Shown piece by piece: positions 1-10,697 of a stretch of 64,000 nt of DNA (within the stretch, counting starts at the first letter, position 1; every line of letters starts with the position of its first letter). The position numbers were made by a program, and so were the translations under genes. The notes below the pieces were generated by a model. It saw nothing but the letters and a program-made list of their open reading frames with translations, made no database searches and was not told the origin of the DNA. This DNA is from Epiperipatus broadwayi (Eukaryota; Onychophora; Udeonychophora; Euonychophora; Peripatidae): NCBI GenBank assembly GCA_028023455.1, contig JAQFVV010000152.1, positions 2,980,001 through 3,044,000 on the forward strand, in the 5' to 3' direction.

Positions 1-414
1 TTCATTTGTCTTTTCTATAACTTCTCTCAATACCTGGATATGATCTATTGTACTAAAACCACTTTCAAATCCAGCTTGTTCTCTTCATTGGTGGAAATCC
101 AATGTTCTCTGTAGACGAATTGTAATTATCTTGATAAAAATTTTGTATAAAACTTTTAAAAGGCTGATAGGTCTGTAATTTGTAATATCTTCTTTATCAC
201 CTTTTTTAAATATTAATATTAATACTGTATTCTTCCACTCATCTGGTACATCTTTATCATTTAGACATTTGGTATATAACTTTGCTAAAAAAATTTCTAC
301 TTCTTCACCCGCTTTTTTTAATATATCAATTGTAATTCCATCATTACCAGGAGCCTTTCCTTTCTTCGTGCATTTAATTGCATGTCTCACTTCTTTATTT
401 AAAATTTTGGGCAA
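1..414 (-). pseudogene. LINE reverse transcriptase, N-terminal fingers
   Basis: Start of a non-LTR reverse transcriptase. KKGKAPGNDGITIDILKK is the conserved GKAPGxDGI block of the fingers, followed by PDEWKNTVLILIFKKGDK and NYRPISLLKVLYKIF. After a TGA at 82-84 the same frame continues with EQAGFESGFSTIDHI, which is RT block 2a. The palm with its catalytic aspartates would lie beyond the window edge. The in-frame stop shows this copy is dead. Confidence 0.8.
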
Positions 415-491
415 TTCAGAAGATGTAATAGATATAGAAGGTACTTGTTTTTTATTACTATATAATTCTTGATTAATGTCTTCTACTCATT

Positions 492-782
492 TCATGATAT
501 CATCTCTTTTTTTAGTAATAATTTCATCTTTTTTCTTATTGCAGATATAAATTTCCTACCAATACCAAAATGTTGTTTTACACTCTTGAGACTTTTATTT
601 TCTCCTACAGCTTTCCTTGCTAGTTCACAGTTATACTTTCTCATATCATTTTCAACTCTTTTCCATACCATTTTACAAAATTTGAGATATTCAATCCTTT
701 TTAATGCATCATTTTTGTATATCTTCATATTCATTCTTTTCTTCATAAATTCTCTAGTCTCAGTAGAAATTTTATTGGTCAA
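492..782 (-). pseudogene. LINE linker between endonuclease and RT
   Basis: Basic, lysine-rich 96-codon stretch beginning TNKISTETREFMKKR, between the endonuclease and RT fragments of the same element. It is in a different frame from both, so frameshifts separate the pieces. RTE elements have a comparable basic connector starting with a similar S-T-x-x-L/F-M-K-K-R signature. No catalytic residues are expected here. Confidence 0.55.
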
Positions 783-951
783 TTGCTGCTTTTTTTGCTA
801 CCAGCTATCTGTTGCAGTTTTTAAAAGTGTATCAGTTATTTTCATATTAATTTTATTCTAATCTGAATCATGTTCAAAATCTGCTAATACTTAAAACCGA
901 TTTGTAAGTTCTAATTTAAATTCATTAGAATGTTTCTGAAGATTAGGAATA

Positions 952-1347
952 TCAACTATAAATATTGTTTTTCTTAATAATTTGTGTCTCTAGTTTTGCA
1001 TTAACATGTATCTTACATCTTACTAATCGATGATCACTTCCTGTGTTAAATTTATTAAGAACATTAAAATCTTGAAATATGTATTTTCTGTTAGTCAAAA
1101 TATAATCCAATTCTGCTGTATCTTCATTTGGATGTTTCCATGTCCATTTCGTTTTAACATTTTTCTCAAAAAATGAATTTATAATATAAAGTTTTTCTTT
1201 TTCTGCAAACTCCACAAGTCTATGTCCTCTCTCATTTCTATTACCATAACCAAAATTACCTACAGCACTTTCATCTTTCATTTGTTTACCAATTCTAGCA
1301 TTATAAGTCTCCCATAACAATTTTAAAATGTTGCTTATTCTGATCAA
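952..1347 (-). pseudogene. LINE endonuclease (APE-type), C-terminal half
   Basis: Open stretch of 131 codons. It contains NARIGK near residue 16, then a glycine/asparagine-rich GNFGYGNRNERG, a TWKHPNED segment, LDYILTNRK and the terminal GSDHRLV. The last is the catalytic SDH motif of apurinic-endonuclease-type LINE nucleases, which nick target DNA to prime reverse transcription. The first half of the domain is absent. The order and wording of the motifs fit RTE elements. It lies directly upstream of RT fragments on the same strand. Confidence 0.75.
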
Positions 1348-1374
1348 TATTTGTAAATAATCCTAAAGCTATGA

Positions 1375-2704
1375 TTATAATTGAAGATTGTGAAAAAAAT
1401 AAATGGGTAGGAAATTGTAAATGTATGTTTTTAAGTATTTAAAAAGTACATTACCTGATGATAGAAATAATAAAAAAACCTTAGAATACAAATTACAATA
1501 ATTGAACAGACTTAACATGGAGAATATTATTTTTTGGCATATTAAAGTTAGAATTAAGAATGTTTTGTTTGAAATTTTATTTATATGGAGCAAAAACATA
1601 AATGATTAGAAAAAAGAAAAATTTGAAAGCTTTTGAGATATCGATTTGGAAATAAAATGGTAGATCATTAAGATAGTATTAATAATATTGAAATAAATGA
1701 TGAAAATTTATTGAAAAAATTAAGAAATGCAAAAGGATTTGGAATAAGCATATACTTAGAGGTAAAGAATTTTGAAGAATATTTTCAAAGGGTATGTAGA
1801 GGGTATAAGAAAAGAGATAGAAGAAATTGATTGATCATGTAAAACATAAGATTAACTCGATTGATTTGAAAAGTAGAGCAAAGATAACAATGTTTGAATA
1901 AAGTTACCAATTAATGTAACAGGATAGCCATTTGTTAGATAACTAATAATGACAATCATTTATATTATATAAATGACTTTCTAAAATTTAATTAAAATTT
2001 AGGATATAAACTTTTTTATTAAAAGGTTTCAAAAGTAGTATCTCTCTGACATATTTGCCATGAAAAATGATACAACTGTAAACATATAAATAGAGAAAAC
2101 TATCATCTTTTAAGATTGGAATAGATATAGATAAGTCAATGCACATGTATGTCTCAAGGAAAAAAAATATGTAGTTGATATGTGAGTAAAAAGTTTAGTG
2201 AGCAACATAAGAAATCAATCTTTATAATGATTTACCTAAATCATTATAGGCAATGTGTGCAAATGACTTATTTTCAAGAGGACAAAATTTTGCATATCTA
2301 AGTCAGTGCTTATTTTTTAAAAATCTTTTTATGTCAAAATGTGCACTTTTTCAAAAACTGAAGATTTAGTGTATTGTTAATAGATATTACTGTGTATTAA
2401 TATATTTGGTGTTTGATTTAGAAAAGATTTAACAAATAAAGTAATTAAATGTATTAAAACAAGTGACTTTTTAAATTGCTTCAGAATTATATTTTTAACT
2501 GTAAGGTTTCATATACTATAAATTGGAAGTGTATTTTTATAAATTGTTTTTTTACCTCAGTATCAATTGTTGTAAATTTGTTTTATTAGTATTTATTTTA
2601 ATACCAAATATAAATGATATCAAATTTCATTTAACAGAATTATAATGTTTATCATTCATCCAAAATAATTAAAATTGTATAGTAAGTAATCTATCTAGAG
2701 CAGT
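1375..2704. other. AT-rich stretch without a recognised gene
   Basis: No protein motif or repeat that I can name. Short A+T-rich open stretches occur but look like chance. It may hold older decayed transposon sequence between the RTE remnant and the LINE 3' end. Confidence 0.5.
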
Positions 2705-3118
2705 AATTTTCATATGGGTGATTTAGTCTGCAAGTTGTGTAAGGATGGCATAGAAAATATTAGGCACCTGTTACTTCAATGTAAATGCTTGAAAGCAGAA
2801 AGGGTACAAATAATGAAGTTATGGAAGATTAAATATGAACAAAGTGATTATACAGAAAATGAGTTATTGGTTTTTATGCTAGGTTTTGGAAAAGATAAAG
2901 GGGATTTAGATATGAAGGCCAAGGAGTTGACAAAGATTATGTTGTGGAAATGGGATGGAGCAGATTATGGGAAAATTTAGGGTGGGGAATGGAAAGGGAA
3001 GATAAAGTGGCTAACAGGTGTCTCTGGGCATATAGTTGCTGAGAGATTCCTGACTCCATATAAGGAGAAGTCACAGTGCATCCCATCACATTATTGGAAT
3101 GGGATAAGGGGAAAAAAA
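2705..3118 (+). mobile_element. LINE 3'-end fragment with CCHC-like motif
   Basis: Short 5'-truncated LINE copy whose reading frame (2714-2980) begins GDLVCKLCKDGIENIRHLLL. The pattern C-x2-C-x7-12-H-x4-C is the zinc-binding tail found at the C-terminus of many LINE ORF2 proteins. The same sequence recurs at 47650-48040, at the end of the larger LINE in this window, with the same downstream region (lysine- and glycine-rich GNGKG, then an A-rich end). The two are therefore copies of one family. This copy keeps only the last few hundred bases. Confidence 0.7.
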
Positions 3119-3558
3119 GAAATGAACCAGAGCTTGAAAATAACTTGGTGTTAAGGAATAAAAAGCAGATGGATTTATTGTTATATGTAAAAATTTTAAA
3201 GAAAAAAAATGTTTAACTTGGATAACAGAATTTCTGGATATAAACCATTTTATGTCACATATAGAGATATTAATTTTTAGATAATTCTATAGTTTTATGA
3301 GTAATTTTAAAATTATTGTGAAATTAAGTTTTTTAAAAAATTCATTTATAATTAGTAATGAAATTGAAAGTTATAAAATGATATTTTTAAATCTTAATTT
3401 GATTTTGATGTGTTTTTTATTATTATTATCCTAAATTTTTATTTTATAAACTTTTTTTTTAATAATATATATATCTCTCTCTCTATACACAAATACCCAT
3501 ATTAATCCATTATATTCTATATTAGAAAGCATTATTTGTAATTATTATTTTTATTTAG
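3119..3558. other. NUF2 upstream intron, AT-rich
   Basis: Intronic A+T-rich sequence ending in a pyrimidine/T-rich tract before the splice acceptor at 3557-3558. A short TA/CT microsatellite lies near 3462-3486. No gene seen. Confidence 0.4.
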
Positions 3559-3669
3559 ATTGCTGTCAAAGATGAAAGTGTGAAGTTAAGGAAATCTAAT
3601 GAATTCTTGCAGAATCAGATTACTACTCTGAAGGCAGGTCAGGCACAACAGGAGCTTGAAGCAAAACAG
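3559..3669 (+). CDS. NUF2 candidate exon (coiled coil), 37 codons
   Basis: A T-rich tract ending TTATTTAG precedes the exon and CAG|gttgag follows it. The 111 bases are open in phase 0 and encode a charged, heptad-like helix beginning IAVKDESVKLRKSNEFLQ and ending in AQQELEAKQ. Codon use is more balanced than in the flanks. The same phase 0-0 boundaries occur at the next two candidate exons, so they would splice in frame. NUF2 proteins have such a coiled coil upstream of their conserved SPE motif. This exon has no NUF2-specific motif of its own, so the assignment rests on phase, strand and position before the exon at 51.3 kb. If the donor is skipped the frame ends at a stop after 11 more codons (3703-3705). 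Confidence 0.5.
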
Positions 3670-5528
3670 GTTGAGCAGATCATTACTTTAAAAAATATCT
3701 ATTAAGTTGTAATTATTAAAAAGTTTTATTGTAAACAAGTCTTCAATTTCACTATAAGAAATGAAAATTTTAGTACTTGAAAATTATTTACTATGATGTA
3801 TTTATTGACATAGGGATGAAAGATCAGACAAAGGAGAATGTAAATAAATGTTGGCAAATAATTTTTTTATTTTCACTGTTAATTAAAAACCTATCAATGC
3901 ATCTTATGTCTTATATCATTGGCGTATGTGTACATGAATAAAGTTTTTGCAACTATCCATTGGTGTTAGACAAATTTGTAGTTCACAAATACCAAAGGTT
4001 GTACTTTTAAGAACTTTATATTTTTTTTTAATGCTTCTCAGGAATAGCAAAAGCTTACTACATCCTAGACAAGCATTGCTGATATTAAATAAATTTTTGA
4101 GAAATTCAGTTGTTTTTTTTTTTTTTGCACTTTTCGTAATTCAATTCAATTATCTGATAATTTCAGTATGAAATAGTATAATGCAATTATATATTATCAC
4201 GCTGAAGAAAATTGCTAGACAGTCGAAATTGTCATGTAATTGAATAAAAAGCATTGAAAAAAATATGCAAAGAAGTGAATTTTTTTGGAGATTTATGATA
4301 TTACCCTACTTTATTACAGATATTTTTTTTTAAATCTTTTTTTATGAACTTATGTACATTTTATAAGATTGAAACTATGAATACCTTTTATATAATAGTT
4401 GAATATATGTTTTGTACAAGCTATAATAAGAAGCAAATAGCAATGAACAAATATTTCAAGTTTTACAACTTTGGATATTTGGACTTTATTCTGACAAGGT
4501 TTATTGCTAGGCCAATAACTATATCATATCTAATAGGTGAATACATATGCTGCTTAAATAATTGAACTTAAATTTGAATCCCTTCAAGGTACCTAATCTA
4601 TCAATCTTTTCACTTATATGGGTTTGAATCACTATCATGAAGCTGATGATTAGGTATTTTAACAGACTATTTTGTATCTGAGCATATAAAAATAAATAGT
4701 TATGTTAATGATGTTTCTAATTAGTTTTGCAATATGCAGAAAGAAAATTGAATATTAGATGTTCTCCACCCAGCAAGAGTCGATTTTAACATGTGATAAG
4801 AACTTATTAAATATGCAATATGTTAAAGGGATTTTTTTTAGATGTATTATAATTAATTTAAATAGATTTGTCATAATTATTTATCCCATATCCTTTAGAT
4901 GTGAAAAAACTTTTCTATGTAAGGAATTTTAGAAATTTAAGGACAAACTTGATTCCATTTACTAAAATCATTTGTACTGTAGATTTGCAATGTTTTCTTT
5001 ATTTTATTTATAGCAGAGAATTTCTCCATAAAGTGCAAGTTTATGCTAGTGGAGGAAAATTTTCATTGACAAGTACGATGGAATTTCATTTATTTGTAAA
5101 CTATGTGCATATATATTTGTCCCATATGAATTTAATTTTACTGATTTTTTTATTTTTGAATTGAAGAAAACCGTTTAAGAGATTTTTTTTAATATTCTTT
5201 AAATGATACGTTCATTTTTTTTTGAGTTTCTTCCAATAACAAAAAAGTATTTTGACATTCAATGCTTGTTATTACAATGTGCCACTACACGGTAATGACT
5301 AAGACTTGTTTTGAATAATTACTTGAAAATATTTGATGTAAGATAAACACCTGATGTGATTGCCAATTTTCTGGAGACTTCTGATGGCTTGGCATACCTA
5401 TGAATTATTAATAGAAATAACTAAGGTTGAATTTATCTGCTGAGAACATCAAAAAATTATAATAAGTGATGCTGAAATAATCAGAAAAAAGACAAACTGC
5501 AAATGACTTATAAGTTTCAAACACACAC
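3670..5528. other. intronic AT-rich sequence
   Basis: First part of the large intron. No coding motif recognised. Around 4615-4665 a GGTTTGAATCAC sequence followed by GCTGATGAT is reminiscent of the SINE at 22.2 kb, but it is too decayed to call. Confidence 0.4.
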
Positions 5529-5659
5529 AAAATAATAATAATATTGTCTAGCATTGGTGGTCGAGAGGTCAGCACGACTGCCTTACAAGCAATTGTCCTG
5601 GGTTAGCGGGTTTGCTTCCCTGCTGATGCTATGACACATGGAAAATAATAATAATATTG
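5529..5659 (+). repeat. 18-bp target-site duplication around a SINE
   Basis: The same 18 bases (AAAATAATAATAATATTG) occur at 5529-5546 and 5642-5659, immediately flanking the tRNA-like insert. Long, A-rich perfect duplications of this kind are typical of LINE-mediated retroposition. Confidence 0.7.
5547..5641 (+). mobile_element. tRNA-Val-derived SINE
   Basis: A 95-base insert that folds like a tRNA. The first part, GCATTGGTGGTCGAGAGG, contains a box-A-like region. TGCCTTACAAGCA forms an anticodon arm with loop CTTACAA (anticodon TAC, valine). GGGTTTGCTTCCC resembles a T arm/box B. CTGATGC can pair with the 5' end. It is short, degenerate in the T loop and flanked by an 18-bp TSD, so it is a retroposed tRNA-derived element and not a working tRNA gene. 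Confidence 0.65.
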
Positions 5660-5929
5660 CCAATAAATGAAATAAAAAGAATGTTTAACATCTGAATTTA
5701 AACAAAAAAAAAAAAAATGAAAGTATTTAAAAATATTGCTATGGACCATATAATTATGTCAAAATTTGATATTTTGTGTAAGGAATTAATTTTTGACTTA
5801 TCTATATATTGTTACTTATCATGTTATTATTTATATATATATATAAAACAAATAAAATGTCTGTTCATTTAAAAATATTGTAATAATATAAATAATAAAT
5901 ATAATGGTAATTAAATATAAATATATAAT

Positions 5930-6420
5930 CTTTCAGTCTCTTCACTGCTGTTAAATTCAAAAAACATAATGGAAGCAAACATCATCAACCCATATTCCAA
6001 ATTTTAACATTAGCAACTTGTCTATTAATTATATTTATTTTATTTCTATTTATTTAAATCGCCTCCTTAATTTTTCTTTTATTATGATTTCTCTCTTCAT
6101 GAAGAATCTTAACACTTTAAAGATCAAACTTAAATTTAAATGTACATGTGTTTTCTTAATCCAAGAAAACCGAAGCAGTCACTAAATTGTTATAATTTTT
6201 ATTTTTCACATGGTTATATAACAATTCATGTTCCTTTAATCTTTTCTCTATACTGCAACTCGATTCACCTGTATATGATAATACACATCCATAAACCAGA
6301 ACATTACTTTTTTTTAGAATTATTCAATGACTTATTAACATTACTTGAAACACAAAATGAAACATTAAACACATCCTTATATATACCCTTAAAATATTTC
6401 ACTTGAGCATTTGAAATATA
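5930..6420 (-). pseudogene. inverted second copy of the Penelope-like remnant
   Basis: On the - strand this repeats the C-terminal half of the + strand frame at 6592-7203. It has the same RLKEHELLYN and SVKILHEERNHNKRK blocks but with in-frame stops, so it is the more decayed copy. It forms the left arm of the inverted repeat. Confidence 0.45.
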
Positions 6421-6591
6421 TGGAATAGATATCAATTTTTTATTATCAATAAAAAGTATTAAGTATTTGGATTTATTTATTACAAGAAATAATAATATGT
6501 TAAGTTATAAATTAATAATCAAATCATTGCAAAAAAGGGGATATATGAATTGTAAATCAAAAGTATCAATTATGCATAAGATGGCAAGTTT

Positions 6592-7203
6592 TTGATCTTT
6601 TTGTTTCATAAAGAAAAAATATGCCATTACCAAAGTGATAAATTAAAAAATATTGAGGTATTTGTCAAGGAATTGCTTGAAGTTGATTATAAGACTAAAC
6701 AGAATAATAATACTCTATGTCACTTTAAAAAGAGGAATAATGATTTAAAGGACTTGAAGATTGATAATAAAAAATGGATATTTATTTTATATATTTCAAA
6801 TGCTCAAGTGAAATTTTTAAGGATATATATATATATATATAAGGATGTGTTTAATGTTGCACTTTTTTCAAATAATGTTAATGATTCCAAAAGAGTCATA
6901 CCCGGAGAATTGAGTTGCAGTATAGTGAAAAGATTAAAGGAGCATGAATTGTTATATAACAATGTGAAAAGTAAAAATAATAATGATTTTATGACTGCTT
7001 CAATTTTTTTGGATTATGAAAAGACATGTAAATTTAAGTTTGATCTTGAAAGTGTTAAGATTCTTCATGAAGAGAGAAACCATAATAAAAGAAAAGTTAA
7101 GGTGGCTATTTTAATAAATAGAAATAAAATGAATATAATTAATAGACAAGCTGCTAACGTTAAAATTCTAATTCATGGGATTTTCTTCCATTATATTATT
7201 TGA
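6592..7203 (+). pseudogene. Penelope-like GIY-YIG endonuclease remnant
   Basis: A 203-codon open frame, lysine- and asparagine-rich. Its C-terminal half contains CSIVKRLKEHELLYNN, then SVKILHEERNHNKRKVKVA and INRNKMNIINRQ. This order (R-L-K-E-H; a V-K-I-L-H-x-E-R-N block; a K-R-K-x-x-E/V-A block) is what I associate with the GIY-YIG endonuclease tail of Penelope-like retroelements, which cut DNA during insertion. The N-terminal part, including the GIY-YIG tyrosines, is not recognisable, and a TA repeat near 6823-6840 interrupts it. An inverted second copy lies at 5930-6420. Family assignment is moderate. Confidence 0.45.
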
Positions 7204-7315
7204 ATTTAGTGGCAGTTAGAGAAGGTTAAGGAATTAACTAAAAGTACTTGTGCAAATTGAAAGACTGTTTATTTATATTTAACTACCAATATATTTATTA
7301 TTTATATATATTGTA

Positions 7316-7900
7316 CCCTCACTTCCAGGAAATATAATATATAATAAAATGGGACTAGCTCAGATAAATAGTTATGCTCAGCTAAAATGCATTAAAATGA
7401 TAATAAAGATATTCTATATTAATGTCTATGGTTTAACTAGTTCTAATTAATAAGAAATAATAATATGGTTTGGTTCTATAAACTAAATAAATAAATATTT
7501 ATTAAATCATGAGACCATGAAGTGAGATACAAGTGGTAATATGAATTACATTGAGCCAATCAATATCCCACAGGATACCACCTCAATGGTATAAAAATAC
7601 TATCCCCCCTTTTATTGTCTCAAATAATAAATTTATTGCATTCTTACAACTTTAACAATAATTAATTAATTAAGATAATACTGATAAATAAATCCTAATC
7701 TCTTTATTAAAATAATATAACTAAAATAATCTCAGGTTCTTTAAACTAATTCGAGTTAATTAAAATTTTTGTAGTCAAGCATGATAAGAGATTTGATGTC
7801 ACCCTCAACTATACATAACTAATAATAATAATAATAAGAAATAATAATAATAATCTTCAATGTATAATTCGATCTCATCTGTTTTTTCCCATTATAGTTA
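7316..7900. other. intronic AT-rich sequence left of the gypsy element
   Basis: No gene recognised. Contains simple AAT/ATA repeats near 7820-7855. The last five bases, AGTTA (7896-7900), are the likely TSD of the LTR element that follows. Confidence 0.4.
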
Positions 7901-8438
7901 TGTTGTATACAGGGGTTACGAACTTTCTATAGCTTTTGTCAAGCTATATTACACATTTTCCGTTTACGAGCTGTATATGCATTTCCGTAAGTTTCACACA
8001 ATTAAATAGTCCTTTATATGATTAGTTTAATTGTTTTATTTACAAAATCTTAAACACAATAATTGTATACAATATGTTAAAACAGTCTCTGCTTAATTAT
8101 TACCGGTGTCGTTCCGAGATACAAATGTCACTTATTCCTAAGATTTTATACTGTACATACACTTCAGGTTCTATCACATCCTAGTAGCTATTCCTGGCTT
8201 TAAACTAATGCTTCTCTCCCATCTCACAGTCTCTAAATATCTATTGCTTAGAAAAATTATAACCACTTACTTCGTTTTGTAGTTTGACATCCAGCCATCT
8301 TTTTTTTACTGCTCCTATCCCTTCCCATCATACCTTTTTCCTATCTATATCCGGGTTTTTTCACTACAGTTATTTTCTAGAGTACGATATCCTAAAATCA
8401 CTTTCATAGATATTTACACTTTATCGCAGACAAGTCCA
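7901..8438 (-). repeat. 3' LTR of the deleted gypsy element
   Basis: About 538 bp, nearly identical to 10931-11463. On the - strand it runs TGGACTTGTCTGCG to CCCCTGTATACAACA, giving TG...CA ends. Only a few substitutions and small indels separate the two LTRs by eye. Confidence 0.8.
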
Positions 8439-8456
8439 TACCTTCCCCCACTCTAG
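8439..8456 (-). other. polypurine tract
   Basis: On the - strand the sequence just before the 3' LTR is AGAGTGGGGGAAGGTA, a purine run of the kind that primes plus-strand DNA synthesis in LTR elements. Its position directly abutting the LTR supports the LTR boundary chosen. Confidence 0.7.
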
Positions 8457-8498
8457 AAAATGGTCCTATTTGTTATAAAAAATAGTCTTGCAGTTTGG

Positions 8499-9599
8499 TC
8501 AGAGGGCGTTTATCTCTGATAGGTCTTGTACGAGGTAGATTGGTATTTTCCTTATTACCTTCTTGTCACTAGGGCCTGGTTGCTGAGCTTGAACCTCTTC
8601 TTGCAACATTGTCTCCATCGTCGTTTCTTGATCTCCCAAGTTTTCTCCAGGCATTGGTTCCTCCTGCTCCTCCACACTTCTGTCAGCAGACTCTTCTGCT
8701 CTATATGGGAAGTCTCCCTCAGCTTGTGCTGGACTTTGAGAACTATCCACATCCAATACATCACTCTGTCGACTTTTCAGATGATTTATGTGTTTTTTCA
8801 GCCATTTCCCATTTTGATTTATCACATGTCCTAGGAAATTAATTTCATTTGTGGCCCATATGCATTTAGATGGGTTTATTCTGGCTGCCACTTTGTCCAG
8901 CTTGGCACACACACCTAATACTTGTGTCTCCAATTCTCTTTGCGACTTAGCAGTCACTAAAATATCATCTATGTAGGGTATAACTCCCTCCATGCCCTGC
9001 AATAAACTGTCCATCTTTGCTTGGAACACATTTGGGGCCACTGTAATTCCATATGGCAGCTTATTACACTTATACAATCCCAGGTGTGTACTTATAGTCA
9101 GCATTTTTGCGGTTTTCTCAGTCATTGGTATCTGATGGAAGGCTGACTTTAAATCGATTTTTGAAAAGAATTCTGCCCTCTGCAGTGATGCCAATACTTC
9201 GCGTACACTCGGAACTGGATATGCCCCTTTATTTATGTACTTATTCACCGTAATTCGGATGCTCCCATCCGGTTTTACTGCTGCTACCACAGGAGTTGCC
9301 CATGTTGACTCCTCAACTGGCGACAGTACACCTCTATTCACCATATCCTTGATGGTCTCCTCAATTTTTGGTTTTAGTGCAAATGGGACTTTCCATGGTT
9401 TGCATACGATGGGCTGTGCTTCTCCTAATATTTTAATATCCACCGGGCTTGTTTTTAGCTCTGCTAGTCCCTGTTTAAACAGATCTGGAAATTTCATTCT
9501 GACTTCAGTTTCTAACTGTACTCTCTTAATGATTTCAAGTCGTATTCCTGATGGATGAAACCAATTTCTTCCTAACAAAGGGCTAATGTCTCTTCTCAC
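8499..9599 (-). pseudogene. gypsy reverse transcriptase fused in frame to integrase tail
   Basis: A 366-codon open frame. Residues about 1-265 are a Ty3/gypsy reverse transcriptase: LLGRNWF, then WATPVVAAVKPDGSIR, FSKIDLKSAFHQIPM, LPYGITVAPNVFQ, the catalytic YIDDILV and FLGHVINQNG. At about position 8810 the frame passes directly into GKWLKKHINHLKSRQ, which resembles the basic segment after the integrase core in this family, then into an acidic, glutamine-rich tail. The RT connection, RNase H, integrase zinc finger and DDE core, some 2 kb or more, are missing while the frame stays open. The displayed start is GTG, so the true frame continues from protease upstream through a stop/frameshift near 9600-9640. 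Catalytic RT residues are present, but no complete Pol can be made. Confidence 0.85.
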
Positions 9600-9624
9600 T
9601 ATGTGTAGTGGTAATACTGTATTT

Positions 9625-10374
9625 TTATCTCATACTCACTGGTATATTCAACTTTCCACAGATGTCAATCTGATTGCCATTTACATCTGTAGCTAGTACA
9701 TTTGTACTCTGCAATGTGTACTTACATTTTCTGCCATTGTTTAACTTCATCCAGTCTTTATATGACATCAAGGAGAGTCCTGCACCACTATCTACTTCCA
9801 TTTGAGTTTTTCTCCACCCCACTATAACACTTAACATAATACGGCCCTCTGCTGTATCTTCAATTTTATTTATATACTTTTTATCATATCTGCCACCCCG
9901 CGATTTAAAGTTCAGGTTTGGCTGGAATTCATGACTTTGGTTCTTATTTCTACAAACTCTGGCTAAATGTCCTTTCATTTTGCATATTGTACATTTGTCA
10001 GTTTTGTATCTACATACTTTCTTAATGTGGCCTTTGTCACCGCAACAATAACATGTTATTTTTTCATTTACTGTAGTCCTACTAGCTTCTGTTTTGTACA
10101 TAGCTATCGCATTACTTTCAGTTTTTACAGATATCTGAAATTCTGCTGCTTCTTCCCCAATCACTTCATGTGCCACACATTTCGTTAGAGCCAACTTATA
10201 ATTTAAGTTTGGTTCACTTAACAAGGTTTTTCTCAGATTATGGTCCTGCATTCCATAAAGTAATTGGTCCAGTAGCGTATCCTCTATTTCAGATCCGAAT
10301 TGACACTGCTTAGCGAGTGCCCTTAGTGCTATATCATAGTCAGTATAGCGTTCTCTCGGTAATTGCCGTCTCAT
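9625..10374 (-). pseudogene. gypsy gag C-terminal half plus protease
   Basis: A 250-codon frame. It starts in capsid (LPRERYTDYDIALRALAKQ), continues through two CCHC zinc knuckles (CYCCGDKGHIKKVC and CTICKMKGHLARVC, about residues 108-145) that bind the element RNA, and ends in a retropepsin-like protease with MEVDSGAGLSLMS, the D-S-G active site. It lies one frame away from the upstream gag piece because of an indel near 10400, and it is cut off before RT by another break near 9630. In the intact family this would be one polyprotein. Confidence 0.85.
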
Positions 10375-10697
10375 CCTAAAACGCAGACGAGATATCCATT
10401 TGGATGTTGCCAGCTGGAAATATTTAGCTTCTCTTTTACTTCTTTGTATGCTGTATCTTCCGGGGTTTTTGGCTCATATAACTGTTTCGCAATTTGGAAA
10501 ACGTACTTTCCTGCTAATAACAATAGCGTAGCTACTTTTTGTTTGTTCTCATCTACTTTATTCGCTAGCATATGGCATTCTATGTGTTCGACGTATGCTT
10601 TCCAATTCGTCGTATCTTTAATATCGAATTCACGGATATTACTATTCAACATCGCCATTTTGTTTGGATTCATGAATTTTTTTACATAGTTAAACAA
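10371..10697 (-). pseudogene. gypsy gag N-terminal half (capsid)
   Basis: Capsid part of Gag, which packages the RNA. The first ATG is at 10671-10673 (MNPNKMAML), preceded by open codons into the leader. It reads NWKAYVEHIECHMLANKV, then KVATLLLLAGKYVFQIAKQL, typical of Ty3/gypsy capsid. A one-base indel near 10400 throws the frame off into LVCVLG and a stop, while the correct continuation is in the neighbouring frame. Confidence 0.8.

Larger units (their letters stand above)
1..1347 (-). mobile_element. 5'-truncated RTE-type LINE, continues past window start
   Basis: Decayed non-LTR retrotransposon read on the - strand, running off the window at position 1. In order it holds the C-terminal half of an APE-type endonuclease (952-1347), a linker (492-782) and the start of the reverse transcriptase (1-414). 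The endonuclease begins abruptly at a degenerate form of the GDFNARIG motif, so its N-terminal half is missing, the usual result of incomplete reverse transcription. The frames differ between segments and there is an in-frame stop at 82-84, so it is inactive. Assignment to the RTE clade is from remembered sequence features of that endonuclease and RT, not from a search. Confidence 0.75.
5870..7315. repeat. large inverted repeat made of two Penelope-like fragments
   Basis: The left arm (about 5870-6460) is the reverse complement of the right arm (about 6755-7315). They share blocks such as TTTCAAATGCTCAAGTGAAA, AAGGATGTGTTTAATGTT, AAGATTCTTCATGAAGAG and AATTAATAGACAAG, with scattered substitutions. 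About 300 bases separate them. Both arms carry the same decayed GIY-YIG-like coding sequence, so this is two copies of one element head to head or tail to tail. The arms are diverged, so the arrangement is old. Confidence 0.75.

Noticed and set aside
469-861. 130-codon + strand ORF, Phe/Leu-rich
   Set aside because: Antisense shadow of the LINE linker on the - strand.
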